Shown here: piece after piece, positions 9,153 to 18,639 of the stretch
Layout: every line of letters begins with the position of its first letter
How positions within the stretch are numbered: the first letter of the stretch is position 1
From: Leishmania donovani
Taxonomy: Eukaryota > Euglenozoa > Kinetoplastea > Trypanosomatida > Trypanosomatidae
DNA: 64,000 nucleotides
Assembly (NCBI RefSeq): GCF_000227135.1
Contig: NC_018260.1
Coordinates: 1,080,553-1,144,552 of the forward strand
Direction of reading: 5' to 3'
Position numbers and translations under genes: made by a program
Notes under the pieces: model-generated
Told to the model about the DNA's origin: nothing
Database searches by the model: none
The model's input: only the letters and a program-made list of their open reading frames with translations

Positions 9153-11027
9153 GAGGATCCGCGCAGTTGCTTTCTCCCACGTCCGTCACCGTTATGGGGG
9201 TCTTCGACGGGGGTCCAGTTTGTGCGAACATCTACGAGCGCCTCTCGCCGAGTGCCGGCGTACGTTTCGCGCGTCAGCTCGCTTCGCCTTGGAGCCGAAC
9301 GCGCTGGATCACATTTCTGTTCTAAGCACGTGGAGTCGTTTTCGCGAAGTACGCGCGCGCGAGCGTTTGTCATGCACATGCACACCGACTCTGTTTTAGC
9401 TTCGCTCTTCCTTGGATGCCACCTCACTCCTGGTATCCTTTCCGCTCTTCTGTTCCCGCATGGCGCGGTGGGAGGGGCACCCCCCTCCCCCTCCCGTGCG
9501 CGGTGTCGCACGGTCCAGCGCACTCCCACCCTCTTATGAGGATGGGCCATGCAGCCCCCCACCCCCACCCACCCACTTCCGGTGGCGACGCGCTTAAGCA
9601 CCGACGACGTGGGAAGATCAGAGCGGTGTATCGTTACGGGTGTGCCGGCGGTCAGGTCCTAGATTGGCGCTGCGTTGGAGCGACCCGCGGCAGTGAACGC
9701 GTCTGTGCCATCCGTGCGTTGGGCAAGCTGTCAGCCTAAACTCGACTTCATCAAACCCGCCGCTTGCACTGCCTACAGAGTGGAGGAAAACCTGGGTGCC
9801 ACCCCGAGGGGGATGCACCGGATGGCGGCCGGCATAGTCGGCGCGGCTGTGAGGCGACCCGCGAGGCGTGTGGGTGCGCAGAGTGTGTGGCGCGGGCCGT
9901 AATCAGATGGCCGAGTCGGCGCATTTGCGGTAGCGCGCGTGCCTACGACAGGCTCCGGGTGGTAGTCGTGGTGGGTCGAGTGGCGTTCGGCTCATGCTTT
10001 GGAAACGAATGCAAACGTCGGGCAGCCAACAGCGAATAAAAAGTTCCTCTTCTTGGATCGGCCTCATAAGCTTGTTTCTTTTCTTCTTCGCTAGCAAGTC
10101 CTTGCTGTGGTGTTGCACTGGCTCTGCTCATTGTGTCTGTGTGTATGTGTTGTTTGTATGCATGCCCGTGCATGTTTTTGGTTGTCTGTGTGTGTGCGGT
10201 CGGCCGCGCATCTCTTTCTTGGTTCTCGCACTCTCATACCAGCAAGTACACAAAGAAAGAAGCCGCAATGCCGAAAAACGGCCAAGAGGCGATCTGCACA
10301 ACCAGTGCTCTACTCTCTTCTCTTCTCTCCCCCCGCCTCGGTGCATGTGAGGCGTAGAGGATGTCCGTGCCGAAGGGAGTATTGCCGCTGGTCTGGGGGT
10401 ACCTGTTCTCTGTTGGGTTATGTCTCTCTCTCTCCATTCTTTCGTCTGGATTCTCTACGATGCCCACCCATATCGGGACAAACTCTCACCAAGCTGCGTG
10501 TATGCGCCTCTGCGTCTGTATATACGTGTTGCTTCCGCAGTGACGGCGGTGTGTACTCCACCACGGCGAAGCAGCGCAAAAGCCAAAAAAAAAAGAGACA
10601 GAGTCGGCGCTGAGGACGTAGACGCTCTCGCCTACGGGTACTTGGCATCAGCGACAAGGAAAGGCAACACAAGACATTCTCGGTTGCGCGCGGTTCAGCG
10701 CTTGACGCCGGCGCTCTCAGACGTACACACACACACACACATACACATACACGGTGCTAGCAGGGAGGGGAGGGGTGTAGATCAGTGGTGCTATAGTTTC
10801 TTGTAAATACGCTCTGCGCCGCACCCGTGCAAGACAGCGGTGCGGGTTTGCGCGCGCGTGCTCTGCGGGCGTATCGCGACTTCATCACCTCGCGTTTGTC
10901 TTCTCAGAGGCGAAGGGGAATGGGGGCGGGCGGGTGATCGTCCATCCTTGTCTTCCTCATTCACGTTCTACGCCGTGTTTGTTACTCTTTTTCTTTTTTT
11001 TTTCGTGTAATCGACCTTAGAACGCGA
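9153..11027 (+). other. Intergenic spacer, no gene seen
   Basis: Open frames here are short and change frame with each low-complexity tract. Contents include C-runs (9480-9500, 9556-9580), pyrimidine runs near 10070-10095 and 10310-10335, a poly-A run at about 10586-10596, a CA tract at about 10726-10752 and the splice-acceptor tract before 11020. Confidence 0.6.
10971..11020 (+). promoter_or_regulatory. Probable trans-splice acceptor with a very short 5' UTR
   Basis: A T-run (10985-11004) is followed by CTTAG ending at 11020. Only 7 nt separate this AG from the ATG at 11028. No other AG lies between the T-run and the ATG. Confidence 0.5.
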
Positions 11028-13529
11028 ATGTCCACCTATGAGTGGGTGATCGAGCAGGAGAGCCCTGACGGCGTGACTACACGTGTCGTGTTCGACTTCG
11101 CCGATGTCAATACCGACAGCCACGGAAATGGCGGCCGCTCGAACATGTCTTCGTCGTCCTACCACCTGCAGCACCGCCGCGATGGACGCGGGCGAGGCTT
11201 GAGCGGCGGCACACCGTCGGCCGCCGGTGTCTTTGCTTTCAAGGAAGTCGCTCGCTCTGAGGAAGGCAGCAGTCTGCGCAGCAGTAAGCACAGTAGCTGC
11301 AGCCGCTCGCGCCGTCGACGTCAGCACCACCTCGGCACCTCCGGCAAGGGCGGCAGAGAAAGCGTCATCGGCACGATGGTAGGGCCGGGCGGCTCCGCGT
11401 ACACATCGACGTCTGTGCGGCAGCGCTACCAGCGCATGCTGTTTGGCGGTGTTCTTGGTGGGAGAGCGGCGACTGTTGCTGGTGTCTCGCGAACCACAAC
11501 GGCCACGCCGGACGCCTCCGCCTCCGTGTTTGCTTCAGGACTTGCGTCGTCTTATCGGATCGACCCAAGCGCCGGCCTCAATGGCGACACCCACTCTTTC
11601 AGTTCCAGCCCGCTTCGCGGCACCACCGCTGGTGGCCAGCCACCCAGCACCCTATTTATGTCCGCCTGCGGTGCAGAAATGGTGGACGAGGACGAGAATC
11701 AATGCAGCAGCGGCTGCCTGGGCCGGCGGAACCGCTGCAGCACAAGGAGGGGTAGCAGCAGTCACGACGGAGGCATGTCGAGCGTGGCGTGCGCTAGCGC
11801 TGCCTGTGACCGGAATGCTGCAGCACCACAGCACGCGGCTTGTGGCATGCGCACCGCCGGTGACACCCCTCGGCGGTCCTCTGTGCTGACTGCAGCCGCC
11901 ACGACGGCAGCTACCGCGCCGCCTTCGTCTTGTCGTCACCGCCGCGTTGCGGCACACGAGGATAGCGACGATGACGACCTCACGAGCGACACTGGCATAA
12001 TCAATGGGGACGGCTCGTATTACGTGCTGCGCGACGTGTGGGCGGCACGGGCCACGTGCCCTCGCACCATCACAACAGCTCGCGCGGCCGACTTCCCTGC
12101 GTTTCCGCCACTGCACCCCATCAGCGTGGAAAAGGAAGAGGAGCCAGCGAAGACGCTGACTGAGTGCTGTGGTCACCCCGCCGGTGGCACCGATGCCCGC
12201 GATGTGCTCAGTCGTATTGCAGATGCCAAGGCCACGCAGCGGGCGCCGGTCTCCCTCGCACCAAGCCAGGAGAACATCCGTCAACAGGCCAAAGCAGATG
12301 CAGCGGAGGAGCACCGGCGGTACAACAAGATGCTGCTCAAGAAAGAGCGCCAGTGGCGACGCGATCGAGGGTGGCAGCCAACGGGGTCAAGTGGGGACGG
12401 CACGGTCAGCTGTAGGACGCACGGCTGGTACGCGGGCGAAAGCAGCCGAGGTCTCCGTGATGGCGCGTCTGCCGGTACCGGTCGGCGCGGTCGTCGAGAG
12501 CGCGCCGTGGCCGTGCGAGGCAGATTGGACGCCTACGAGCCTAGAAGTAGCAGCACCACCGACACTAATGAAGATGACGCGGACGACGAGAGCTGCGACA
12601 CCTCGTCTCTCTCCTCATTGGAGTGTCTGAGCACCTCGAGCGATGGCTTCGACGTGCGCGAGCTGCGGGCGGACTCGGCCTTCGCAGCTACCGTGCGGTC
12701 TCTGGCGAGCCGAGCAGAGCGGGAGCGCAAGAAGATGGAGGCGCGGGAAGAGCAGATGCTCTGGAGTGAGGCTGCGCAAAACAAGGCGACGTCAATCGCG
12801 CAACGATCGCCGCTGCACTCACCAGCTACCCTCCGTGGCTTGATGTCTTCAGCAGACGGCGCTGCCGCCACGACGCCAGCGTTGCCGCCATCATTGGCCA
12901 CCGTACTGCGTCGTGGAGACGCCGTGTCTGCTGGCGGGTCAATCAGAAATGGCGTCGGGAGTGGCAACGCTGGTCGCAGCGGCGCTGTCTCGTCGTTCTT
13001 TATTTCACCAATTCACCAGTCTGTGGCAGCAGAGTCGGCGGCATGGACGGCGGGTACGGGGTTCGAGTTTCTGGGGCAAGGTGGCCTTGGCGGCAACGAC
13101 ACCACGTCATCGTCCTCGTTGCCCACCTCACGGCCGGCGCCGTGGCAGCGCCGTAGCAGCGCCTCCACACCTGCAGGGGCCACCATGAGTCGACGTCGCG
13201 AGCGGTCAGAAGACAACGAAGACGGTTACGCGGAGGAGCTCAAAGAGTCGTGCGACGGGGTTGCATCATCTTCCGCGACGCACGCGATCGCTGCTGATGC
13301 TCAAGCCAGCGCCCACCGTGCTCGCAAGAAGCGTAAGCGAGGCGATCGCGCTCGGCAGTCCGTCGTCGGCGAGTGTGGCGGCAGCCGCGCGTTGCGCCCC
13401 GTCGCCGCCCCGTCGAACGGCCCTCCGCTGGAGATCTTGCCGTGCAGCAAGATGGATATGCGGGAAGACCTCCTCGAGTCGTTTCTGATGGAGGCGATGC
13501 TGGACGAGGACGACTTTGCGCTTTACTAA
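11028..13529 (+). CDS. Unrecognised low-complexity, probably nuclear protein
   Basis: The protein has 833 residues, starts at the first ATG after a clear T-run and AG, and shows the high-GC3 codon use of its neighbours. I do not recognise a family. The first 30 residues (STYEWVIEQESPDG, TTRVVFDFADV) look like a short folded, strand-rich segment. Most of the rest is disordered: Ser/Gly/Arg/Ala-rich with acidic clusters such as EDSDDDDLTSD. A charged helical segment (around ENIRQQAKADAAEEHRRYNKMLLKKERQWRRDRGW) lies near residues 415-455, and another (ASRAERERKKMEAREEQMLW) near 560-580. A basic cluster, ARKKRKRGDRAR, near 765 could be a nuclear localisation signal. The C-terminus (MDMREDLLESFLMEAMLDEDDFALY) is an acidic amphipathic helix of the kind used for protein docking. 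Nuclear location and a scaffold or regulatory role are inferences. Confidence 0.85.
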   Translation: MSTYEWVIEQESPDGVTTRVVFDFADVNTDSHGNGGRSNMSSSSYHLQHRRDGRGRGLSGGTPSAAGVFAFKEVARSEEGSSLRSSKHSSCSRSRRRRQHHLGTSGKGGRESVIGTMVGPGGSAYTSTSVRQRYQRMLFGGVLGGRAATVAGVSRTTTATPDASASVFASGLASSYRIDPSAGLNGDTHSFSSSPLRGTTAGGQPPSTLFMSACGAEMVDEDENQCSSGCLGRRNRCSTRRGSSSHDGGMSSVACASAACDRNAAAPQHAACGMRTAGDTPRRSSVLTAAATTAATAPPSSCRHRRVAAHEDSDDDDLTSDTGIINGDGSYYVLRDVWAARATCPRTITTARAADFPAFPPLHPISVEKEEEPAKTLTECCGHPAGGTDARDVLSRIADAKATQRAPVSLAPSQENIRQQAKADAAEEHRRYNKMLLKKERQWRRDRGWQPTGSSGDGTVSCRTHGWYAGESSRGLRDGASAGTGRRGRRERAVAVRGRLDAYEPRSSSTTDTNEDDADDESCDTSSLSSLECLSTSSDGFDVRELRADSAFAATVRSLASRAERERKKMEAREEQMLWSEAAQNKATSIAQRSPLHSPATLRGLMSSADGAAATTPALPPSLATVLRRGDAVSAGGSIRNGVGSGNAGRSGAVSSFFISPIHQSVAAESAAWTAGTGFEFLGQGGLGGNDTTSSSSLPTSRPAPWQRRSSASTPAGATMSRRRERSEDNEDGYAEELKESCDGVASSSATHAIAADAQASAHRARKKRKRGDRARQSVVGECGGSRALRPVAAPSNGPPLEILPCSKMDMREDLLESFLMEAMLDEDDFALY

Positions 13530-14308
13530 TGCAGCGCTCGCGGGGTCGGAGGGTGGGATAGAGGGGGCCGTGCGGCTCGGCGGTGACGGCGGCATTACCG
13601 CAGAGTCTTGCGCCTTGGACCTCCTCTGCACCCAAGTGCGTGAGTGTGTGTGTGTGTGTGTGGGCGTGCTTCTCCTTCAGTGCTGCGTTGCACGTTTCTT
13701 GGTTACATCTTTTTCCGCGTGTGGACAACGGATTCGATTTGGAGGAAGTCACGAGAGGCTGACCAAGAACTAAACCACCGGCAAAGGCAATGGCGTGCAG
13801 CGATGGAAAAGACAGTGCCTGTGTAACGGCGGTGCATGCACCTATTTTGTGTGTATTTGTGTGCGTGTGTGTGTGTGCACGGGAGAGTAAGGGAGGGGAG
13901 GTGCTCGGACGGCCTCGAGAAAAGGCGGACTCGCTCCCCCCGCCTTCCTTTTCCCTTTCCTCGCCTCTTCTCGCCTTCTGCGCGGAGCACGAAGAGGAGA
14001 CGGGTGGACTCACGACGATGGAGTCAATCAGGAAGACTTCCGCTGCTCGTGCTCCTTTCTGCCTTTACATACACACAAACGCACAACTCTCTCTTTCTCG
14101 CTTCTCGATAATGTCGCGCGCGGTGCACCGTCTCCGTCCTCTGCTTGTTTGTTATGCGGCAACGGAGCGCGCGCATGCATGCATGCCCATGAAGTACACA
14201 CTGTGGCTTGATTGTCAGGTCTGCAGGGAGGTGTTCATTGCAGCTCGTGCATGCTTACATCTAATGAGTGGAAGAACTATCCCCCTTCCCCCCTCAAAAT
14301 AGAAGAAT
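13530..14308 (+). other. Intergenic spacer, no gene seen
   Basis: The stretch holds two GT tracts (about 13643-13662 and 13850-13877), C/T-rich runs at 13935-13980 and 14055-14105, and a GCATGCATGCATG palindromic run near 14173-14187. The frames here translate to low-complexity peptides only. Confidence 0.6.
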
Positions 14309-15109
14309 ATGAGCTCCGCTAATGCCACATCTTCCACAGAGTCCGGGGATGGTGACAGAGTGCAACAGCGGCAGCGGCAGCAGCTGAGTGCTGGTGCTGG
14401 CCAGTCACCACACATCACGAAGGAGAACATCGATTCGTTCAACTACTTCCAGCTATTCGGTCTGGCTACTCCGACCGCTACCTCGGCGGCTGCCTCCACA
14501 GGAGGTAGCGGTGGTGGTAGTGATGCCGCCATCCCTGACATCGACGTGGCGGCGGTGCGCCGTGTGTACCGCCGTCTGAGCCTGCGCTTCCACCCGGACA
14601 AGGACGACTCTGAAGAGGCGCGCCACGCTTTCGAGGTGGTACATACGGCACTCGAGACGATTATCGACCCGACGAAGCTTGCTGCCTATCTTAAAACTCT
14701 CGTTGAAGGCAGTGGTGCTGGCGGCAGTCGCGTCCCCGGTGAGGAGGCGCGCCAGCGTCAACGAGCGCATCAGGCTCATGTCGAGGCCCAGTGGGCAGCC
14801 ACGATGCTTGTGCAGCGGGCGCAGGAACGTCTGGCAAAGGAGGCGGCGGCGCGGCAGGCTGCCCAGGAGCGGGAGGAGGCAACGCAAAGACTTCTGTCCG
14901 AGCTGACGAGTTCGTTGAACACACCGTTTCAGTTGATGGAGGCGGAGCTGGTCCGCGACTGGGACGTGGATGAGGAAATGGTGGCAATAAAAACCAAGGA
15001 GGTGACGAAGGTGCTGCGCCAACTGGAGTCGGCCGACGGTGCGTGGGCGTCTTACCTAATGCACGAAGGAGCGTCGCGCAAGCGAAACCGCGAGGACACG
15101 GCACGGTGA
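14309..15109 (+). CDS. J-domain (DnaJ/HSP40-like) protein
   Basis: The protein has 266 residues. After a polar N-terminus, residues about 38-130 form a J-domain: NYFQLFGL (helix I), then VRRVYRRLSLRFHPDKD with the essential HPD at 95-97, then EARHAFEVVHTALETIIDPTKLAAYL (helices III-IV). The loop between helices I and II is expanded by an Ala/Ser/Gly/Asp-rich insert (residues about 56-75), unusual for the family. The second half is a charged Ala/Arg/Glu helix (about 150-200) followed by a conserved-looking tail (SSLNTPFQLMEAELVRDWDVDEEMVAIKTKEV). There is no Gly/Phe region or zinc finger, so it is a type III J-protein. The J-domain followed by a long charged helix is reminiscent of spliceosome-associated DNAJC8, but that match is loose. 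It should stimulate an Hsp70 ATPase; the partner is unknown. No targeting peptide is evident, so cytosol or nucleus is likely. Confidence 0.85.
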   Translation: MSSANATSSTESGDGDRVQQRQRQQLSAGAGQSPHITKENIDSFNYFQLFGLATPTATSAAASTGGSGGGSDAAIPDIDVAAVRRVYRRLSLRFHPDKDDSEEARHAFEVVHTALETIIDPTKLAAYLKTLVEGSGAGGSRVPGEEARQRQRAHQAHVEAQWAATMLVQRAQERLAKEAAARQAAQEREEATQRLLSELTSSLNTPFQLMEAELVRDWDVDEEMVAIKTKEVTKVLRQLESADGAWASYLMHEGASRKRNREDTAR

Positions 15110-15955
15110 TATACCTGATGCAGCCTTGCGCTGCCGTTCTACATCTCTCTCCCGTTCTCGTATTCCTCCAAGCACTTGGCGCTGAAAGCAGCACGGACGC
15201 ATCTGTGTGCCGTGAACTGCTGCTAAGCATGAGATCGCCATCGTCTCTCTCTGTGTGGTTTTGTGGGCGAGTATGGCGACTCATCCGCTTAAACGAGCTT
15301 CTATCTCGCGCTGCTACTCAACCTCCCACCCCCACAGACACATACACCTCCTCTTGTGAAAGCATGGGTTGTGGCCAGTCTGCGCTAACCGGTGGAGCGC
15401 GCCTGTGCTTCATCATTGGGAATGTATTGCATGCCGCACTATCCTTCGTTTTTGCTTTATTTTTTTTTTTTCGTGTCCCCCCCCTCTCCTTTTCTCTTGC
15501 CGTCCTCGAGCGGCGCGGCCCCAACTACCTATACAACCACACACACTCACACACGCACACGTGATCAAAGGAGCGGCAGTCGCACCGCGCGCACTCGCGT
15601 CCAACGCAGCGGGAGGGAATAAACGAAGGCGACGCCCTTCAGCGGCCAGCGCACTGCGAGTGTGTCCTGCTTGCGCGCTGAGCTGCGTTGAACTCGGCCA
15701 CTGGACTTGCAGGAGGTGCTCATCATCTGCGTTTGACCGCAGCCCTGCGTGGACGCGCCTGCGGCGAAGAAGCCTCCTTCACCACCCACCGTTGCACCTC
15801 ACCGCCTGCTTTTTGCACCCTCCGCTTGCAGGCCGCGTCTTCTGATCCACGCACGATCACACTCATACACGCATAGATCGCAGCAACAACCCTTCCTTCC
15901 ACCCTGCGGCACCACCCGCGCATCTTCGCAAGCAGCGCAGCAGCGGCGTTTCACC
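15110..15955 (+). other. Intergenic spacer before MCM3
   Basis: No gene is seen. Contents are a strong T/C run with AG (15449-15510), a CA tract near 15538-15560 and a second pyrimidine-rich run with AG at 15831-15832. Confidence 0.6.
15449..15510 (+). promoter_or_regulatory. Polypyrimidine tract and AG upstream of MCM3
   Basis: A 13-T run, a C8 run and CTCCTTTTCTCTTGCCGTCC precede the AG at 15509-15510, 445 nt before the ATG. A weaker tract ending in the AG at 15831-15832 is closer to the ATG and may be used instead or as well. That second AG would fall inside a GTG-started extension (15749), supporting the ATG at 15956. Confidence 0.45.
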
Positions 15956-18601
15956 ATGCTCACCAATCGCACTCTGACGGAGGAGCAGACGATTATTCGG
16001 CGGCACTTCACCGACTTCTTCGAGAGTGAGCGCTATGAAGAGAAGTACCATGCACGCATCCAGGCGATGATCGTTGCTGGCAAGGCGCGGCTGCTGCTAG
16101 ACATTGGCGACTTCCTCGACTATGTCCCCATCAGCGCCGGCGGAGATGGTGGCGACGGCGCCGGCACTGGTGGGGCTGGCAGCGAGCTGGGACTGTCGCT
16201 GGGTGCCAACATTATCCGCCAGCCAAGCAAGTATATTCCTCTTTTGGAGTTAGCTCTTCATGATGTCGTACTTCGGCAGCAGCCCGAGTACCTAAAAGTC
16301 GACTACCGCTCTCGCGCCGTGCACGCCGGCTTCGAGGGCCCCGTTGGTCGCGTTCTGTCGCCACGCGAGCTCTACGCGCGTCACCTGAACACTATGGTCG
16401 CGCTAGAGGGCATCGTGACGCGGCAGTCGACGAACCGGCCGCGCGTTCTCGAGACGGTGCACTACTGCGTCGAGACGAACAAGTTCACAAAGAAGGAGTT
16501 CCGAGATCAGCTGACGCCGATGATCGACAGCTCGCATCTGCCTACGGTGAACGTGATGCCCAAGACGGACATTGAGGGCCACGCCCTGCGCACAGAGCTT
16601 GGCTTGTGCACCTTCATGGACTCGCAGTGTGCGGTGCTGCAGGAGGCACCGGAGCGCGCACCGACCGGGCAGTTGCCCCGCAACGTCGAAGTGCGCTTTG
16701 ATGACGACCTCGTCGACGCTGTGAAGCCGGGCGATCGCGTACTGCTTGTCGGTGTGTACATGCCATACACGACGTCGGACAGCAAGAGCTTCCAGTCCAT
16801 CGTGCTGGTGAACCACGTCGTGCCGACGCAGGCCTTCACCTTCCTCTCCCGCCCCATCCCATCCGTGGAGGATCGGCTCACTCGCTTTGCGCAAAGGTGT
16901 GCCGAGCAGCTGGGCCCCGGTGGCGTACTGGAGACACTCTCCAAGGCAGTTGCCCCTACCATCTACGGCATGACCGCTGCGAAGCAGGCCATCTTACTGA
17001 TGATGGTTGGCGGTGTGGAGCGCAAGTCGCACAACTCGCACGTGCGTGGTGACATCAACGTCCTCCTCGTTGGTGAGCCGTCGACAGCCAAGTCGCAGCT
17101 GCTACGCTTTGTCCTCGGCATCGCACCGCTCGCCCTGAGTACGACCGGCAAGGGCTCCTCCGGTGTCGGGCTGACGGCGGCCGTGGCGACGGACAGCTAC
17201 ACGGGCGAGCGGTCGCTGAGCGCTGGGGCGATGGTGCTGGCGGACCGCGGCATCCTCTGCATTGACGAGTTCGATAAGATGGGCTCGCAAGACCGGGTAG
17301 CGATGCATGAAGCGATGGAGCAGCAGACGGTCACGATCGCCAAGGCTGGCATTCACGCATCGCTGAATGCCCGGTGCAGCGTGTTGGCGGCAGCGAACCC
17401 CATTTACGGCTTCTACAGCGTGCAGCACCGCTTGGCATTCAACGTCGGCCTGCCCGAGTCTCTGCTCTCCCGTTTCGACTTGACCTTCATCATTTTAGAT
17501 CAGCATGCTTCGGACTACAACCGTCGCATTGGCTATCACATTCTGCGCAACCACATGACCGCGGAGGCCGTCAGGTACGACGAAGTCGACTCACGGACGG
17601 TGGTTGACAGCGTCGAGGCCGGCAGCGGACGTGAAAGCAGCGGAGCCGAGCTGGACGGCCGTGATGGGCGTCGGGGTGGTCGGGGCGTAGACGGCGAGGA
17701 TGGTGGCAGCGGTGAAAGCCGTCTTGACTTGCGCATGACGACGAACAGCACCGGTGAGTCGATTGTCAGCATCGACTTTTTGCGAACCTTTCTGCAGATG
17801 GCAAAGCGCGGGTCGCCGCTGCTGACCGAGGTGTCGCGCGATCTCGTGTGCCAGCACTACGTGCAGCTGCGCGCGGAGCAGCAGGATGGCGGGCGCGACG
17901 GTTTTTTCATCACCCCGCGTACGCTTGACGCAATTGTGCGTCTGTGCACTGCGCACGCCAAGCTTCGCCTCTCGCCGACGGTGGAGGAGTCGGACGTGAC
18001 GGCGGCGATGGCTCTCCTGCGGGCCTCCGTGAACGCCGCGACGACGGCGACGCAGCAGCGCAAGGATGACAATCAACTTTCGCTCTCGGAGGCGGCCGCC
18101 GGTGTTGCTGGAGCGGCACTGGCGCCTGGTCAGAAGCGTCCAAACGCCGCCATGGAGGTGGTGGGGGCACAGAACCGCGCGAGCAAGGCAGGCGCCTACC
18201 TCAGCAGCGGCACCGAGGAGTACGTCGCCGACAAGGCGTCAGGCAGGAGCTCGCATCAACGTCTGCGCACCGAAAGCGCCCTCGTCGGCGACAGCGGTCG
18301 TGCTAGCGGCGAAGCGGCGGCAGCTGTCTCAGATGCGGCACCTGCAGTCACTACTGGCATCTTCAGTAACGCCGCAGTTGCTGCAGTCGACATCAATCTC
18401 AGTCGGCGCGTGATCGAAGCGCTGAAGCAACTGCAGCGCGAGCAACGAGATGGCGTGTCACTGGATGAGCTACATGAGCGCCTAGGTGGGCACACGATCT
18501 CGGCAGAGTCGCTGAAGCTCTCCGTGATGCAGCTGCAAGGGGACGCCTTCATCTTTGAGAGTACCGAAGACGGCGGCAGCAACACGATCCAGTTCATTTA
18601 A
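15956..18601 (+). CDS. MCM3: DNA replication licensing factor MCM3
   Basis: The protein has 881 residues from an ATG in ACCATG context. MCM3 is one of six subunits of the MCM2-7 replicative helicase loaded at origins. The N-terminal region (ERYEEKYHARIQAMI, RLLLDIGDFLDY) fits MCM3. The AAA+ core carries Walker A at about 373-381 with the MCM3-specific GEPSTAKSQ form, Walker B with ILCIDEFDK (D437, E438), and the arginine finger in LLSRFDL (R506). A zinc finger is absent, as usual for MCM3. Gly/Asp-rich inserts occur in the N-terminal domain (GGDGGDGAGTGG) and between the arginine finger and the lid (about residues 560-590). After a disordered Ala/Ser linker, residues about 805-881 form a predicted winged-helix domain (INLSRRVIEALKQL to the end). 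All catalytic motifs are intact. Confidence 0.96.
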   Translation: MLTNRTLTEEQTIIRRHFTDFFESERYEEKYHARIQAMIVAGKARLLLDIGDFLDYVPISAGGDGGDGAGTGGAGSELGLSLGANIIRQPSKYIPLLELALHDVVLRQQPEYLKVDYRSRAVHAGFEGPVGRVLSPRELYARHLNTMVALEGIVTRQSTNRPRVLETVHYCVETNKFTKKEFRDQLTPMIDSSHLPTVNVMPKTDIEGHALRTELGLCTFMDSQCAVLQEAPERAPTGQLPRNVEVRFDDDLVDAVKPGDRVLLVGVYMPYTTSDSKSFQSIVLVNHVVPTQAFTFLSRPIPSVEDRLTRFAQRCAEQLGPGGVLETLSKAVAPTIYGMTAAKQAILLMMVGGVERKSHNSHVRGDINVLLVGEPSTAKSQLLRFVLGIAPLALSTTGKGSSGVGLTAAVATDSYTGERSLSAGAMVLADRGILCIDEFDKMGSQDRVAMHEAMEQQTVTIAKAGIHASLNARCSVLAAANPIYGFYSVQHRLAFNVGLPESLLSRFDLTFIILDQHASDYNRRIGYHILRNHMTAEAVRYDEVDSRTVVDSVEAGSGRESSGAELDGRDGRRGGRGVDGEDGGSGESRLDLRMTTNSTGESIVSIDFLRTFLQMAKRGSPLLTEVSRDLVCQHYVQLRAEQQDGGRDGFFITPRTLDAIVRLCTAHAKLRLSPTVEESDVTAAMALLRASVNAATTATQQRKDDNQLSLSEAAAGVAGAALAPGQKRPNAAMEVVGAQNRASKAGAYLSSGTEEYVADKASGRSSHQRLRTESALVGDSGRASGEAAAAVSDAAPAVTTGIFSNAAVAAVDINLSRRVIEALKQLQREQRDGVSLDELHERLGGHTISAESLKLSVMQLQGDAFIFESTEDGGSNTIQFI

Positions 18602-18615
18602 GCTGTGCGGTGAGG

Positions 18616-18639
18616 TGGGGGGGGGGGCGGGGCAGGGGG
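18616..18639 (+). other. G-quadruplex-capable run just after the MCM3 stop
   Basis: An 11-G run, a C, GGGG, CA and GGGGG follow about 15 nt after the MCM3 stop codon, on the transcript strand. It could fold as an RNA G-quadruplex in the MCM3 3' UTR. Confidence 0.6.

Noticed and set aside
8513..9601. 362-codon minus-strand frame overlapping the golgin 3' end
   Set aside because: It is opposite a conserved domain, has a low-complexity product, and all other genes run on the + strand.
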